A stretch of 11,663 bases of DNA, taken from positions 1 through 11,663 of the forward strand of contig JAJDES010000311.1 in the NCBI GenBank assembly GCA_029259675.1, in the 5' to 3' direction. The notes beneath the pieces are model-generated. The model was not told where the DNA came from, made no database searches, and saw only the letters and a list, made by a program, of their open reading frames with translations. Source of the stretch: Planctomycetota bacterium. GTDB taxonomy: Bacteria; Planctomycetota; UBA1135; GCA-002686595. The translations under genes and the position numbers were made by a program. Positions 1 to 7,277 of the stretch are shown one piece after another. How positions within the stretch are numbered: position 1 is the stretch's first letter; the number at the start of each line of letters is the position of its first letter.

Positions 1-309
1 AACATGCTGCGCTTGGCCCGTTTGGGTGGCATCGTCCTGCCCGCGGCGCCCGGTTTTTATCACGGGCCGAAAAGCATTGAGGACTTGGTCGAGCACTTGG
101 TCGGCAAGCTGCTCGATCGACTTGGGGTTGAGCACAGCTTGGGCAAGCGTTGGTCCGGCCTGCACGTGCCCGATTCGGATCCGGGTGCCGGCATTGCGCC
201 GCCTCCCGATCCCATGCTCGCGCCCGCCCGTCCGGAGGAGCGAGGTGCCGCACCGAGCGCCGGCCGCGCCCAGGCTGAACGCAAGCCCGAGGTAGGCGAT
301 TCCCGATGA
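1..309 (+). CDS. ubiX: Flavin prenyltransferase UbiX (MqnM-like), 3' part only
   Basis: This is the C-terminal part of a UbiX-type flavin prenyltransferase; the 5' end lies before the window. The family joins a dimethylallyl group to FMN to make prenylated FMN, the cofactor of UbiD-type decarboxylases in ubiquinone or futalosine-menaquinone synthesis. The frame is open from base 1 and begins NMLRLARLGGIVLPAAPGFY, then HGPKSIEDLV and GKLLDRLGVEHSLGKRW, which together form the conserved C-terminal UbiX signature. Family members normally end soon after the last motif. This frame runs about 50 residues further through a Pro/Ala/Gly-rich tail with no recognisable domain, to a TGA at 307-309. That stop overlaps the ATG of the next gene (ATGA), so the two are probably translationally coupled. 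The adjacent UbiA homologue supports a role in quinone synthesis. The identity is secure; the choice between the ubiquinone and menaquinone pathways is inference. Confidence 0.9.
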   Translation, partial: NMLRLARLGGIVLPAAPGFYHGPKSIEDLVEHLVGKLLDRLGVEHSLGKRWSGLHVPDSDPGAGIAPPPDPMLAPARPEERGAAPSAGRAQAERKPEVGDSR

Positions 310-1175
310 CGGCGGGCGATTATTTTCGGCTGGTTAAATTCAGCCACTCGATCTTTGCGCTGCCCTTCGCACTGGCCAGTGCTTGGCTTGCCAGCGGTGG
401 ACTGCCGCCCCTGAAAACGTTGGCTTTAATCGTGCTGTGTGCCGTCGCGGCGCGCACAGCTGCGATGGGCTTCAATCGCTTGGTCGATCACAAATTGGAT
501 GCGGCCAATCCGCGCACGGCGGGGCGCGAATTGCCCGCGGGAGTGCTTTCGCCCCCGGCCGTGTCGGTGTTCGTGCTTATATCCACGGCCGTGTTTGTTC
601 TCGGGGCCTGGGCCCTGAGTCCGCTTTGCGCGTCATTGTCGCCGATCGTGCTGCTGGTGCTTTTCGGCTACAGCTACGCCAAGCGCTTCACGTACTTTGC
701 GCACCTAATCCTCGGTTTGGCCCTGGGCCTGGCTCCCCTGGGTGCATGGCTGGCGGTGCGAGGGAACTTTGAAGGAGATCTTTGGCCCCCGATCCTTTTG
801 GCGGCGGCCGTGACTCTGTGGGTGGCGGGCTTCGATCTCATCTATGCCTGTCAGGACGCCCAATTCGACCGCGAGCGGGGCCTGCACTCCATACCCGCTC
901 GCTTCGGCTTGGAGCGAGCGCTTTGGCTCTCACGAATGCTGCACGCACCCACGGCCATGCGGCTGGTGGTTTTCGGGCTGCGGGCCGAACTGGGCCTCGC
1001 CTGGTGGATCGGAGTACTACTATCGGGGGCTCTATTCATCTGGCAACATCGGCTCGTTAGCGCGCGCGATCTGGCGCGGGTCGACATGGCATTCTTCACA
1101 CTCAACGGTTGGGTCGGAGTTGGACTCCTGGCCGGATTGGTCGCGGACCTTTCACTATTCGGAGGGCAAGTCTGA
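306..1175 (+). CDS. ubiA: UbiA-family prenyltransferase (4-hydroxybenzoate polyprenyltransferase / MqnP-like)
   Basis: This is a 289-residue integral membrane prenyltransferase. UbiA enzymes attach a polyprenyl chain to an aromatic acid during ubiquinone or menaquinone synthesis in the cytoplasmic membrane. Both Asp-rich motifs that bind Mg-diphosphate are present: N57-x3-D61-x3-D65 followed by NPRTAGRELPAG, and Y180-x3-D184-x3-D188 followed by HSIPARFG. Hydrophobic segments spread over the whole length fit the usual eight or nine helices, and the stretch around YSYAKRFT and GLAPLGAWLAVRG is typical of the bacterial UbiA/MqnP group. The ATG overlaps the upstream ubiX stop by 4 nt, and the TGA overlaps the holA start (TGATG), so it sits in the middle of a coupled operon. 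The UbiX partner and the sequence style favour the futalosine menaquinone branch (MqnP), but the true substrate cannot be decided here. Confidence 0.9.
   Translation: MTAGDYFRLVKFSHSIFALPFALASAWLASGGLPPLKTLALIVLCAVAARTAAMGFNRLVDHKLDAANPRTAGRELPAGVLSPPAVSVFVLISTAVFVLGAWALSPLCASLSPIVLLVLFGYSYAKRFTYFAHLILGLALGLAPLGAWLAVRGNFEGDLWPPILLAAAVTLWVAGFDLIYACQDAQFDRERGLHSIPARFGLERALWLSRMLHAPTAMRLVVFGLRAELGLAWWIGVLLSGALFIWQHRLVSARDLARVDMAFFTLNGWVGVGLLAGLVADLSLFGGQV
1161..1166 (+). promoter_or_regulatory. Shine-Dalgarno site of holA
   Basis: GGAGGG lies 8 nt before the ATG at 1175, inside the last codons of the upstream prenyltransferase gene. It supports the start at 1175 over the upstream in-frame ATG at 1109, which would lie well inside that gene. 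Confidence 0.75.
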
Positions 1176-2344
1176 TGGCTGCACGCAAGGCGAGAGAGGC
1201 TGCACCGCCGACGCAACTGAGTCAGCTGGAAGCGCGCTTGACCCAGGGCATTCCTCCCCGCGGCGTTGTTCTGCGGGGCGACGAACGCTACTTCCGCGAG
1301 CGCGGCGTGGAGCTCATTCGAGATCGGGCGCGAGCGCTGGAATGGGAAATTTCCATGCACGACAGTGCCGATCCCGACTTTGAGGAAGGGGCGCTACTGG
1401 ATGACTTGGCGGCCGGGTCTTTGTTTTCCGGCGCAAGCTGTGTGGTCGTGCGCAATGCCGCAAGTCTGCTCAAGAAATCAGGCCGCAATCAAAGTGCCTT
1501 GACGCGGGCGGTGCAGGCCTTTCTCGGCTCCGATCAAGTTGCGGGCAGCGTCGTGCTTTGTGCCGACAACCTGCGCGCGGACCACGCCGTGGTCAAAGCT
1601 GTGCAAGCTGCGGACGGAGCCATGCTGAATTGCCGCAAGTTGTGGGATTCGCCTCCGCCGTGGAAGCCCGATCCCCGGCAAACCGAAGTGGTGCTTTGGA
1701 TCCTTTCGCGGGCGCGCGATTTCTCGGTGAAGTTGACCCCCGATCAAGCGGTGTACGTCGCCGTGGCAACGGGCAACGATCTTTATGCCCTCGACACGCA
1801 GCTCAAGAAGTTGCGCCACGCCGGACAGCGCTCGCTGCGCGAAGTGGTTCAGTGGGAAGCCGGGGGCTCTCCCTTTCAAGTTGCGGAAGCTTTGGTGGGG
1901 GGCGAAAGAGCGCGAGCATTAGCCGGAGTCGAAGCCCTCTTTCGAGGCGGATTTCAAGACCGTTCCGGGGCGCGCGTGGTGGATGAAATCGCCTTGATGT
2001 CGATTCTGATGGGCGCCATCGGGCGCAGTTTGCGCCAGGGCTTGGCGGGCAGCGTGGCGGCCGCAGCGGGCGCAGACCCGTTTGAAGGCGCTTCCAAAGC
2101 GGGGTTATCGGTCAACCATCGTGGACGCGACGCATTCATGGCCCAATTGAAATTGTGGCCCCCGGGCGAGTGGCGTGCGCGCTTGGACGAATTGGCGGAC
2201 CTCGAGCGACGCGCCAAAACCGGCGGACGCGTAGACGGGGCGGATTTTGTGCGCCTGGCGTGCCGCTGGTCCAAGGAACGGGCCGCCGCATCCCAAACCC
2301 GGAGGGGCCGCAGCGAAGCTCGCGCGGGTTCGAGCCGGCGCTAG
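1175..2344 (+). CDS. holA: DNA polymerase III subunit delta (HolA)
   Basis: This 389-residue protein is recognised as the delta subunit of the clamp loader, which opens the beta sliding clamp and loads it on primed DNA. The N-terminal part has RGVVLRGDERYFRERG, matching the family's Y/F-G-E/D-x-Y/F-L-type opening. Next come GSLFSGASCVVVRNA (the LFsgrrlVvVrn block) and, near residues 200-215, ATGNDLYALDTQLKKL (the G-x-D-L-x-x-L-x-x-E-L-x-K-L block). The C-terminal collar region includes SPFQVAEAL. It is somewhat longer than the usual 330-350 residues, with a basic, probably disordered tail of about 25 residues. The start is set by the GGAGGG at 1161-1166 and by the TGATG junction with the upstream gene. 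It is the last gene of the ubiX-ubiA-holA group; a non-coding gap of 170 nt follows. The pairing with quinone genes looks positional rather than functional. Confidence 0.9.
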   Translation: MAARKAREAAPPTQLSQLEARLTQGIPPRGVVLRGDERYFRERGVELIRDRARALEWEISMHDSADPDFEEGALLDDLAAGSLFSGASCVVVRNAASLLKKSGRNQSALTRAVQAFLGSDQVAGSVVLCADNLRADHAVVKAVQAADGAMLNCRKLWDSPPPWKPDPRQTEVVLWILSRARDFSVKLTPDQAVYVAVATGNDLYALDTQLKKLRHAGQRSLREVVQWEAGGSPFQVAEALVGGERARALAGVEALFRGGFQDRSGARVVDEIALMSILMGAIGRSLRQGLAGSVAAAAGADPFEGASKAGLSVNHRGRDAFMAQLKLWPPGEWRARLDELADLERRAKTGGRVDGADFVRLACRWSKERAAASQTRRGRSEARAGSSRR

Positions 2345-2503
2345 AGCGTAGGCCCGGAGAACGAATGGCGGACCTCGGTCACAGATCTACCTTTGTTGCA
2401 GGCAGCGCTCCGGGGGGCGCGGGCTGAATCGCAACCATGGATCTCAGTGGGAACGAGAGCGGTTGTTTGCCACAGCTTGAAGAGTGCGCGCCCAAGATCC
2501 GCT

Positions 2504-2507
2504 AGGA
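2504..2507 (+). promoter_or_regulatory. Ribosome binding site of mutL
   Basis: AGGA lies 7 nt upstream of the ATG at 2515 and is the only Shine-Dalgarno-like match near this start. It lies in the 170-nt gap after holA. I saw no convincing -35/-10 pair there: a TTGAAG at 2477 and TAGGAT at 2503 are 20 nt apart, too far to call. Confidence 0.45.
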
Positions 2508-2514
2508 TCCGGTA

Positions 2515-4422
2515 ATGAAGTCTTCTTCCGAGTCACGCAGCGACTCCTCGGCTGCGTCCAGTAAGGGGCGCATTGCGCTCCTGCCCGAGGTCGTACGCAA
2601 CCAAATCGCCGCTGGCGAAGTAATTGAACGCCCGGCTTCGATCGTGCGCGAAGTGGTTGAAAACGCTTTGGACGCAGGCGCCGGCCGAATTCAAGTCGAG
2701 TTGGAAGAGGGCGGAGCCAAGTTGGTGCGGGTCAGTGACGACGGCTGCGGCATGGGCCCCGATGACTTGGCCTTGGCCTTCGCGGCCCACGCCACCAGCA
2801 AGCTGCGCGATGTCGCCGACTTGGATCACATTGCCAGCTTGGGATTTCGCGGGGAGGCCCTGGCTTCGATCGGTTCGGTGGCGCGCTGCCGAATCTTTTC
2901 GCGCGAAGCGGGTTCCGAGCACGGCTACGAAATCATGAACGAGGGCGGGAACGTATCTCCCGTCCGAGTCGCGGGCGGTCCCCCCGGCACAACGGTCGAA
3001 GTGCGCGAATTGTTTTACAACACGCCCGCTCGACGACGTTTTCTCAAGAAGACCCCGACGGAGCTCTCGCGCTGCTTGGACTTTTTGCAACGCGCGGCGC
3101 TGGTGCATGAAGGGGTTGGTTTCACCGCCACCCACGGCGGGCGCCGGTTGTTCGATGTGGAAGCGACCTTGGGCATGCGCGATCGCATTCGGCGACTTTT
3201 TGGTGCTGAATTGAGTGAAGCCCTGGTTGAGGTGGAAGCCGTCGAAGGCGACACGCTCCTGACCGGCTTTGTCGCGCCGCCGCGCTTCGCACGCGGGGAC
3301 ACGGCGCGCCAGATGTGGTTCCTCAACGGTCGTGGCTTGCGCGACAAGGTGCTCATTCGCTGTTTGAAGGACGCCTATCGCGGCTTTCTGATTGAAGGCA
3401 AGCAGCCCGTGGCCTTTCTCTCCTTAGCCATGGATCCCGCTATGGTCGATGTGAATGTGCATCCGACCAAGTCGGAAGTGCGCTTTCGCGAGCAGCGGCG
3501 ACTGTTTGGTTTCCTCGTGCGCAATTTGCGTGAGGCGGTGGCCAAGACGGATATTTCGACGCCGGGCGAAACGCTATTGAAATCCGCTCAGCGTCGCGCA
3601 GCGTGGTCTCCGGCCGAAATGCCTGGACAAGCGGCCCTGCCCGATCCGGGCGCCTTTCCACTGCGCCAATCGAGCGCGGCTCCCGCTCCCGATGCCTTGC
3701 GCGTTTACGAAGTGCCCGCTGCGCGTCCGCCGGGCTCCGACCAGGGTGCTGGCTCGGACCCCGCGGCCGCTGCCCAAGCTTCCGAAGCGCTGGGATCTGC
3801 GCCGAGTGAAGTTGAGCACGGGCGGCGTCAGTGGGATGCCACGGATGAATTGCGCGGGCCTTTCCTGCAAATCGCCAAGACCTACCTGGTGCGCTCCGTG
3901 CCGGATGGATTCGAAATTATTGATCAACACGCACTGCACGAGCGCCTGACTTACGAGGGGCTGCGCGCCGAAGTGCGCAACGGCAAGGTCGAAGTCCAAC
4001 GCCTGCTGGTGCCCGAATTGGTCGAACTCAGCGGAGCGGAAATTCAATTGGTTGAGGCCCATGCAGAGGCCCTGTCCAAAATTGGAATCGAAGTTGCGGT
4101 TTTCGGCAAAACGACCGTGGCCATCCACGGTCTGCCGGCGCGCTTGAGATCTCCCGACGCCGAGGGTGTGTTGCGCGATGCCCTTGAGGTGCTGCGCAGC
4201 AAGGGCACGGCGCCCCTGGCAGAAGATGTGCTCGAGGATGTTCTACACAGCACGGCTTGCCGCTCTTCGATCATGGCCGGCGATGCCTTGACCGAGGATG
4301 AAATTCGATCCCTGCTGGAGCGTTCGCGCAAGCTTGAGTCGGATCAGACCTGCCCGCATGCACGGCCGACCCGGGTGCGCTTCACCTTGAGCGATTTAGA
4401 AAAAGCATTTCACCGCCGCTGA
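2515..4422 (+). CDS. mutL: DNA mismatch repair protein MutL (endonuclease type)
   Basis: This 635-residue MutL links mismatch recognition by MutS to strand incision. The N-terminal GHKL ATPase motifs are complete: E49-N50-x2-D53-A (catalytic Glu and Mg-binding Asn), DDGCGM at 75-80, ATSKL near 92, and GFRGEA at 110-115. A transducer domain follows, with DVNVHPTKSEVRF around residues 310-325. A poorly conserved linker of about 90 residues, rich in Pro, Ala and Ser, leads to the C-terminal domain. That domain has DQHALHERLTYE from D470, which fits the metal-binding endonuclease motif DQHA(x)2E(x)4E, plus ACRSS from A581 and CPHARPT from C613. This is therefore the nicking form found in bacteria without MutH. 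CPHARPT differs from the common CPHGRPT by one residue. The first 18 residues are half serine and precede the conserved start; they are probably disordered. No mutS is in the window. Confidence 0.98.
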   Translation: MKSSSESRSDSSAASSKGRIALLPEVVRNQIAAGEVIERPASIVREVVENALDAGAGRIQVELEEGGAKLVRVSDDGCGMGPDDLALAFAAHATSKLRDVADLDHIASLGFRGEALASIGSVARCRIFSREAGSEHGYEIMNEGGNVSPVRVAGGPPGTTVEVRELFYNTPARRRFLKKTPTELSRCLDFLQRAALVHEGVGFTATHGGRRLFDVEATLGMRDRIRRLFGAELSEALVEVEAVEGDTLLTGFVAPPRFARGDTARQMWFLNGRGLRDKVLIRCLKDAYRGFLIEGKQPVAFLSLAMDPAMVDVNVHPTKSEVRFREQRRLFGFLVRNLREAVAKTDISTPGETLLKSAQRRAAWSPAEMPGQAALPDPGAFPLRQSSAAPAPDALRVYEVPAARPPGSDQGAGSDPAAAAQASEALGSAPSEVEHGRRQWDATDELRGPFLQIAKTYLVRSVPDGFEIIDQHALHERLTYEGLRAEVRNGKVEVQRLLVPELVELSGAEIQLVEAHAEALSKIGIEVAVFGKTTVAIHGLPARLRSPDAEGVLRDALEVLRSKGTAPLAEDVLEDVLHSTACRSSIMAGDALTEDEIRSLLERSRKLESDQTCPHARPTRVRFTLSDLEKAFHRR

Positions 4423-4423
4423 G

Positions 4424-4452
4424 CGCAGGCGCGCGACTGCGAACGCGCTGCG
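4424..4452. terminator. Hairpin between convergent mutL and the secreted-protein gene
   Basis: An inverted repeat pairs CGCAG-G-CGCG (4424-4433) with CGCGCTGCG (4444-4452), leaving one bulged G and a 10-nt loop. It fills most of the 32-nt gap between two convergent genes, the expected place for a shared terminator. No proper U tract follows on either strand (TTCTACTT on the plus side), so if it terminates transcription it is a weak intrinsic site. Confidence 0.35.
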
Positions 4453-4454
4453 TT

Positions 4455-5474
4455 CTACTTGGGGAATTGAAAATCATCGGGCTTCAATTCGGCCCTGAGA
4501 GTGCCAGTCTTGAGCCACAATCTTTGCGTCGGCTTGCGTTTGAATATCCACGGGCTGACGCCGGGTTCCACGGTGTAAATACTCACTTCCCCCGGCAAGA
4601 CATTGCCGTCCATGGGGCGCGGCTTGAGCATGGTCAAGAAAATCGGGGCGGCCGCTCGCAAACCGGGTGACGTGTCCGTGATCAGCGCGTATTCAGCGTT
4701 GTGGGTTTCCCTGTTCAAGCCGACGGCAACGTGGAAACTGGGCGGCTCCTCAAATTTGGAGCGCCTGCCGCGCTCCTTGAACAAGCTGAAGTCGGGGCTG
4801 GAAAATTCGAACCAGTCCAGTCGTTTGGACTTGCCGGATAAGTCGTGCGGAACCGGGCTCGGCGCTTTTTCCAGGTACACCAAGCGCGAGAGGTGCAGGT
4901 GTTCGGGTTGCATTAAACCGACCAAGTTGCGCGCTAGGCTCAAGAGCTGATCGAGCTGCTGCCGATCCTCCGCCGTGTCCCTGCCCACAAGCAAAACGGC
5001 CTCGTCACCATCCTGCAGCCAGTCGCCGTCGGGGCCGCGAACCAACTTGCGCCCGCTGCCCAATTCAATCTGAATGTACTTCGGGTGCAGGTAGGTGAGC
5101 GTCGGGTGCAAATCGTGACTGCCGCCTTCGACTTCCGCCAGCACATCCGCTTCGAGCCTAAAGGCCTCGATCGGTTGCAGGCTGCCCTCCGAGCGACTCG
5201 CCCGTGAAGCTTCGCAAAACAGATTCCAAAAAATGACGGCCTCGGGGTCGGCATCGCGCGGCGGTCCCTTTGCGAGCTCGTCCGCCTTCGGATCCTGCGG
5301 CGTTGCTTCACCCTCAACGGGGACTTGTATCGTCGCACTGCCGCTGTCCCCAGTGGTTTGAATGGACGGCGATGCCGGCTTCCCAATTGCCGGGCTCCGC
5401 AGGGCTTGCGGCGTGTGCAGGAGTTGGGGAAGCGGGCAGCAGAGGATGAGGCTCGGGATGATCGTCGCTAGCAT
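4455..5474 (-). CDS. Secreted protein of unknown function
   Basis: This 339-residue protein is not one I recognise. The start is a plain ATG at 5474; an in-frame TAG four codons upstream (5484-5486) rules out any longer version. The first 25 residues are hydrophobic (LATIIPSLILCCPLPQLL) and look like a signal peptide, though a basic N-region is missing and the cysteines do not sit in a good lipobox. Residues 31-78 form a Pro/Gly/Ser/Asp-rich linker. From about residue 80 a folded domain begins, with a helix-like FWNLFCEASRASR and then beta-strand-like stretches: IEAFRLEADVLAEV, TLTYLHPKYIQIEL and KLVRGPDGDWLQDGDEAVLLVGRD. The pattern of short strands around a processed substrate-like sheet recalls the LolA/LolB lipoprotein-carrier fold, but this is only an impression. 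It is monocistronic, convergent with mutL and divergent from miaA across 144 nt. Confidence 0.75.
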   Translation of the reverse strand: MLATIIPSLILCCPLPQLLHTPQALRSPAIGKPASPSIQTTGDSGSATIQVPVEGEATPQDPKADELAKGPPRDADPEAVIFWNLFCEASRASRSEGSLQPIEAFRLEADVLAEVEGGSHDLHPTLTYLHPKYIQIELGSGRKLVRGPDGDWLQDGDEAVLLVGRDTAEDRQQLDQLLSLARNLVGLMQPEHLHLSRLVYLEKAPSPVPHDLSGKSKRLDWFEFSSPDFSLFKERGRRSKFEEPPSFHVAVGLNRETHNAEYALITDTSPGLRAAAPIFLTMLKPRPMDGNVLPGEVSIYTVEPGVSPWIFKRKPTQRLWLKTGTLRAELKPDDFQFPK

Positions 5475-5618
5475 TGGAACAGCCTACAAAATGGGGCGGC
5501 TGTGCGGGTCCCAAGGGCAGAGCGGACCGAATTCGCACGGAAAATCTGCGCCACTTCCCGGCTTGGAAAGGCCAAGCTGCTGGCGACCGATGAGCGTTCG
5601 CGATCCGGCGTAAAATTC

Positions 5619-6578
5619 ATGACTATTCACACCGATCCGATTCCCTGGCCCGAGCCCCTCTGCGCACTGGTGGGCACCACGGCCACGGGCAAATCTGATT
5701 TGGCCATGGCTGTGGCTCAACGCGCGGGCGCCGAGATCGTGTCTGTGGATTCCATGCTCGTCTACAGGGGCATGGACATCGGGACCGCGAAGCCCAGCGC
5801 GGCCGAACGTTCGGCGGTCGTGCACCACCTAATCGACTGCGCGGATCCCATTGAGCGCTACGATGTGCAGCGCTACCTGTCGGACGTGGAAGACGTGTTG
5901 GTGCCCTGCGAGTCACCGCGCCTGCTCTTTACCGGGGGCACCGGCTTCTACCTGAAGGCCTTGACCCACGGCTTGTTTGAGGGGCCGGAAGTGAATTTGG
6001 AAATTCGCGCTGAGTTGGAGCGACTGGCCAAGGAGGTAGGCAGTGCGCGTCTGCACGAAGACCTGCAGATTGTGGATCCGGAAAGCGCCAAGCGCATTCA
6101 CCCCAATGATCAGCGGCGCGTGGTGCGCGGTCTGGAAGTCGTGCGGCAAACGGGTCGGCCGCTTTCGGATTGGCAACGCCAATGGCGCGGCGAAGGCGGT
6201 CACGCAAACCCGGGGAGATCGCGTTTGCTACTGGGCTTGGAGGTAGATCGCGAACGCTTGGATCAAAGAATCGCTCTGCGCACGCGCAAAATGTTGGACG
6301 GGGGCTGGGCCGAAGAGGCGCGAAGCCTGCGCGACGGCTGCGGTTTTGGTCCGACGGCGGTGAGTGCACTGGGCTATCCCGAAGTGCTCAAGTGGATCGA
6401 TGGCGAAAGCAGCCGCGAAGAAACGGAAACGCTGATCAACTTGCGGACGCGCCAATTCGCCCGCCGCCAGAGGACTTGGTATCGGAAATTTCCCGACATC
6501 CATTGGATCCCGGCGCCGGAAAATGCGCAGCAGCTCGAGTCTGCCGCAGAGCAGTGCTTGCGTTTCTTCGACTGGTAG
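5619..6578 (+). CDS. miaA: tRNA dimethylallyltransferase MiaA
   Basis: This 319-residue enzyme transfers a dimethylallyl group to N6 of A37 in tRNAs that read UNN codons, improving codon-anticodon pairing. Visible motifs are the P-loop GTTATGKS (19-26), DSMLVYRGMDIGTAKPS from D44, the TGGTGFYLKALTHGL block, and a C-terminal block ending RTRQFARRQRTWYRKF. The block HPNDQRRVVRGLEVVRQTGRP is also canonical. Length is normal for the family. I chose the ATG at 5619, which starts 13 residues before the conserved PLCALVGTTATGKS; a longer frame back to 5502 would add residues with no family match. No Shine-Dalgarno sequence precedes 5619, so initiation must rely on another signal or a leader not obvious here. 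It diverges from the secreted-protein gene and is followed by a 180-nt gap. Confidence 0.97.
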   Translation: MTIHTDPIPWPEPLCALVGTTATGKSDLAMAVAQRAGAEIVSVDSMLVYRGMDIGTAKPSAAERSAVVHHLIDCADPIERYDVQRYLSDVEDVLVPCESPRLLFTGGTGFYLKALTHGLFEGPEVNLEIRAELERLAKEVGSARLHEDLQIVDPESAKRIHPNDQRRVVRGLEVVRQTGRPLSDWQRQWRGEGGHANPGRSRLLLGLEVDRERLDQRIALRTRKMLDGGWAEEARSLRDGCGFGPTAVSALGYPEVLKWIDGESSREETETLINLRTRQFARRQRTWYRKFPDIHWIPAPENAQQLESAAEQCLRFFDW

Positions 6579-6677
6579 TCGCGCGCATCCGATCGAATCG
6601 AGCTGGTGTGTTGCCGGATCCGCAGCCGGCGACTCAACGCCTATTGCCGGAATTGCGCTCCGATTTGTTCGGGCACG

Positions 6678-6709
6678 AAAAAAGGACCCGGGCAGTGGCC
6701 CGGATCCTT
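6678..6709 (-). terminator. Intrinsic terminator of the lipoprotein gene
   Basis: Arms 6682-6693 (AAGGACCCGGGC) and 6698-6709 (GCCCGGATCCTT) are separated by a 4-nt loop. On the minus strand the single mismatch becomes a U-G wobble, giving an unbroken 12-bp stem, followed directly by a run of six U (A at 6678-6683 on the plus strand). It lies about 50 nt past the TAG of the minus-strand lipoprotein gene. On the plus strand it lacks a U tract, so it should not end miaA efficiently. Confidence 0.88.
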
Positions 6710-6758
6710 GGTTGAAAATCCCGCCGGAGTTGCGTGACTCCCGCGCTGATTTGAGCGC

Positions 6759-7277
6759 CTAGGGATTCTTGACGCGGAATTCCGACGTGGGCCGGGGTTC
6801 GGTGCGTGCGCGCTGAGCGTCGACGAAGGGCAACCCGCTCAAGAACTCCGCGCGACCTTCTTCTTCGAAGAGAGCCAATACGGACAGTGGGAATATGGCG
6901 AAGGGTCCGCCGTTGCCGTAGAAGGCCGCCGCCGTAACGAGTGATTCCAGGTGGAAGTAAAACACCGGGTTCGGAAGCGGGCTCAGGTTTTGTTCGTCCA
7001 GAATCCAGGGGAACCAGGACTCGTCGTAAACGAAGGGGTTGTTCGGATTCTCGTTCAGGAGATGGCGCCGAATCGTCAAGTTGATGTGCTGACGGTTGCG
7101 CTTGGAAAAGCTGGTGTAGGACTCGCCGCGATCGACGTCATAGCCCATCACGTGGTGCACCATGCGAGGTGCCAAAGAGTCAACTTTCCAGTGCTGACCT
7201 CCGCCTGTGGATTTGCAACTGGCAAACAGGGGCAGGGCCAGGGCAATAAGAGCAATGGTGCGCACCGAGAGCTTCAT
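6759..7277 (-). CDS. Putative small lipoprotein of unknown function
   Basis: This 172-residue protein is not a family I recognise. The ATG at 7277 gives a classic export signal: MKLSVR, then a hydrophobic core (TIALIALALPL) and a lipobox-like LFASC with the Cys at residue 21, followed by KSTGGG as a flexible tether. A longer frame exists to 7382 but adds a non-signal-like, Arg/Pro-rich N-terminus, so I reject it. The mature part contains YTSFSKRNRQHINLTIRRHL, an aromatic segment (YDESWFPWILDEQ), then PVFYFHLESLVTAAAFYG, FAIFPLSVLALF and a charged C-terminus. The hydrophobic patches may pack against a membrane. It has no Shine-Dalgarno sequence. It is a single-gene transcript ended by the strong terminator at 6678-6709, and its start diverges from the nadD leader. 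The Phe at lipobox position -3 is unusual, so the lipid attachment is probable rather than certain. Confidence 0.75.
   Translation of the reverse strand: MKLSVRTIALIALALPLFASCKSTGGGQHWKVDSLAPRMVHHVMGYDVDRGESYTSFSKRNRQHINLTIRRHLLNENPNNPFVYDESWFPWILDEQNLSPLPNPVFYFHLESLVTAAAFYGNGGPFAIFPLSVLALFEEEGRAEFLSGLPFVDAQRARTEPRPTSEFRVKNP

Noticed and set aside
5502..5618. Longer miaA start at 5502
   Set aside because: The added 39 residues have no family match and would occupy the divergent promoter gap; the conserved protein begins shortly after 5619.
6682..6709. Terminator read as the end of miaA
   Set aside because: On the plus strand the stem has a mismatch and no U tract follows; the six-U run exists only on the minus strand.
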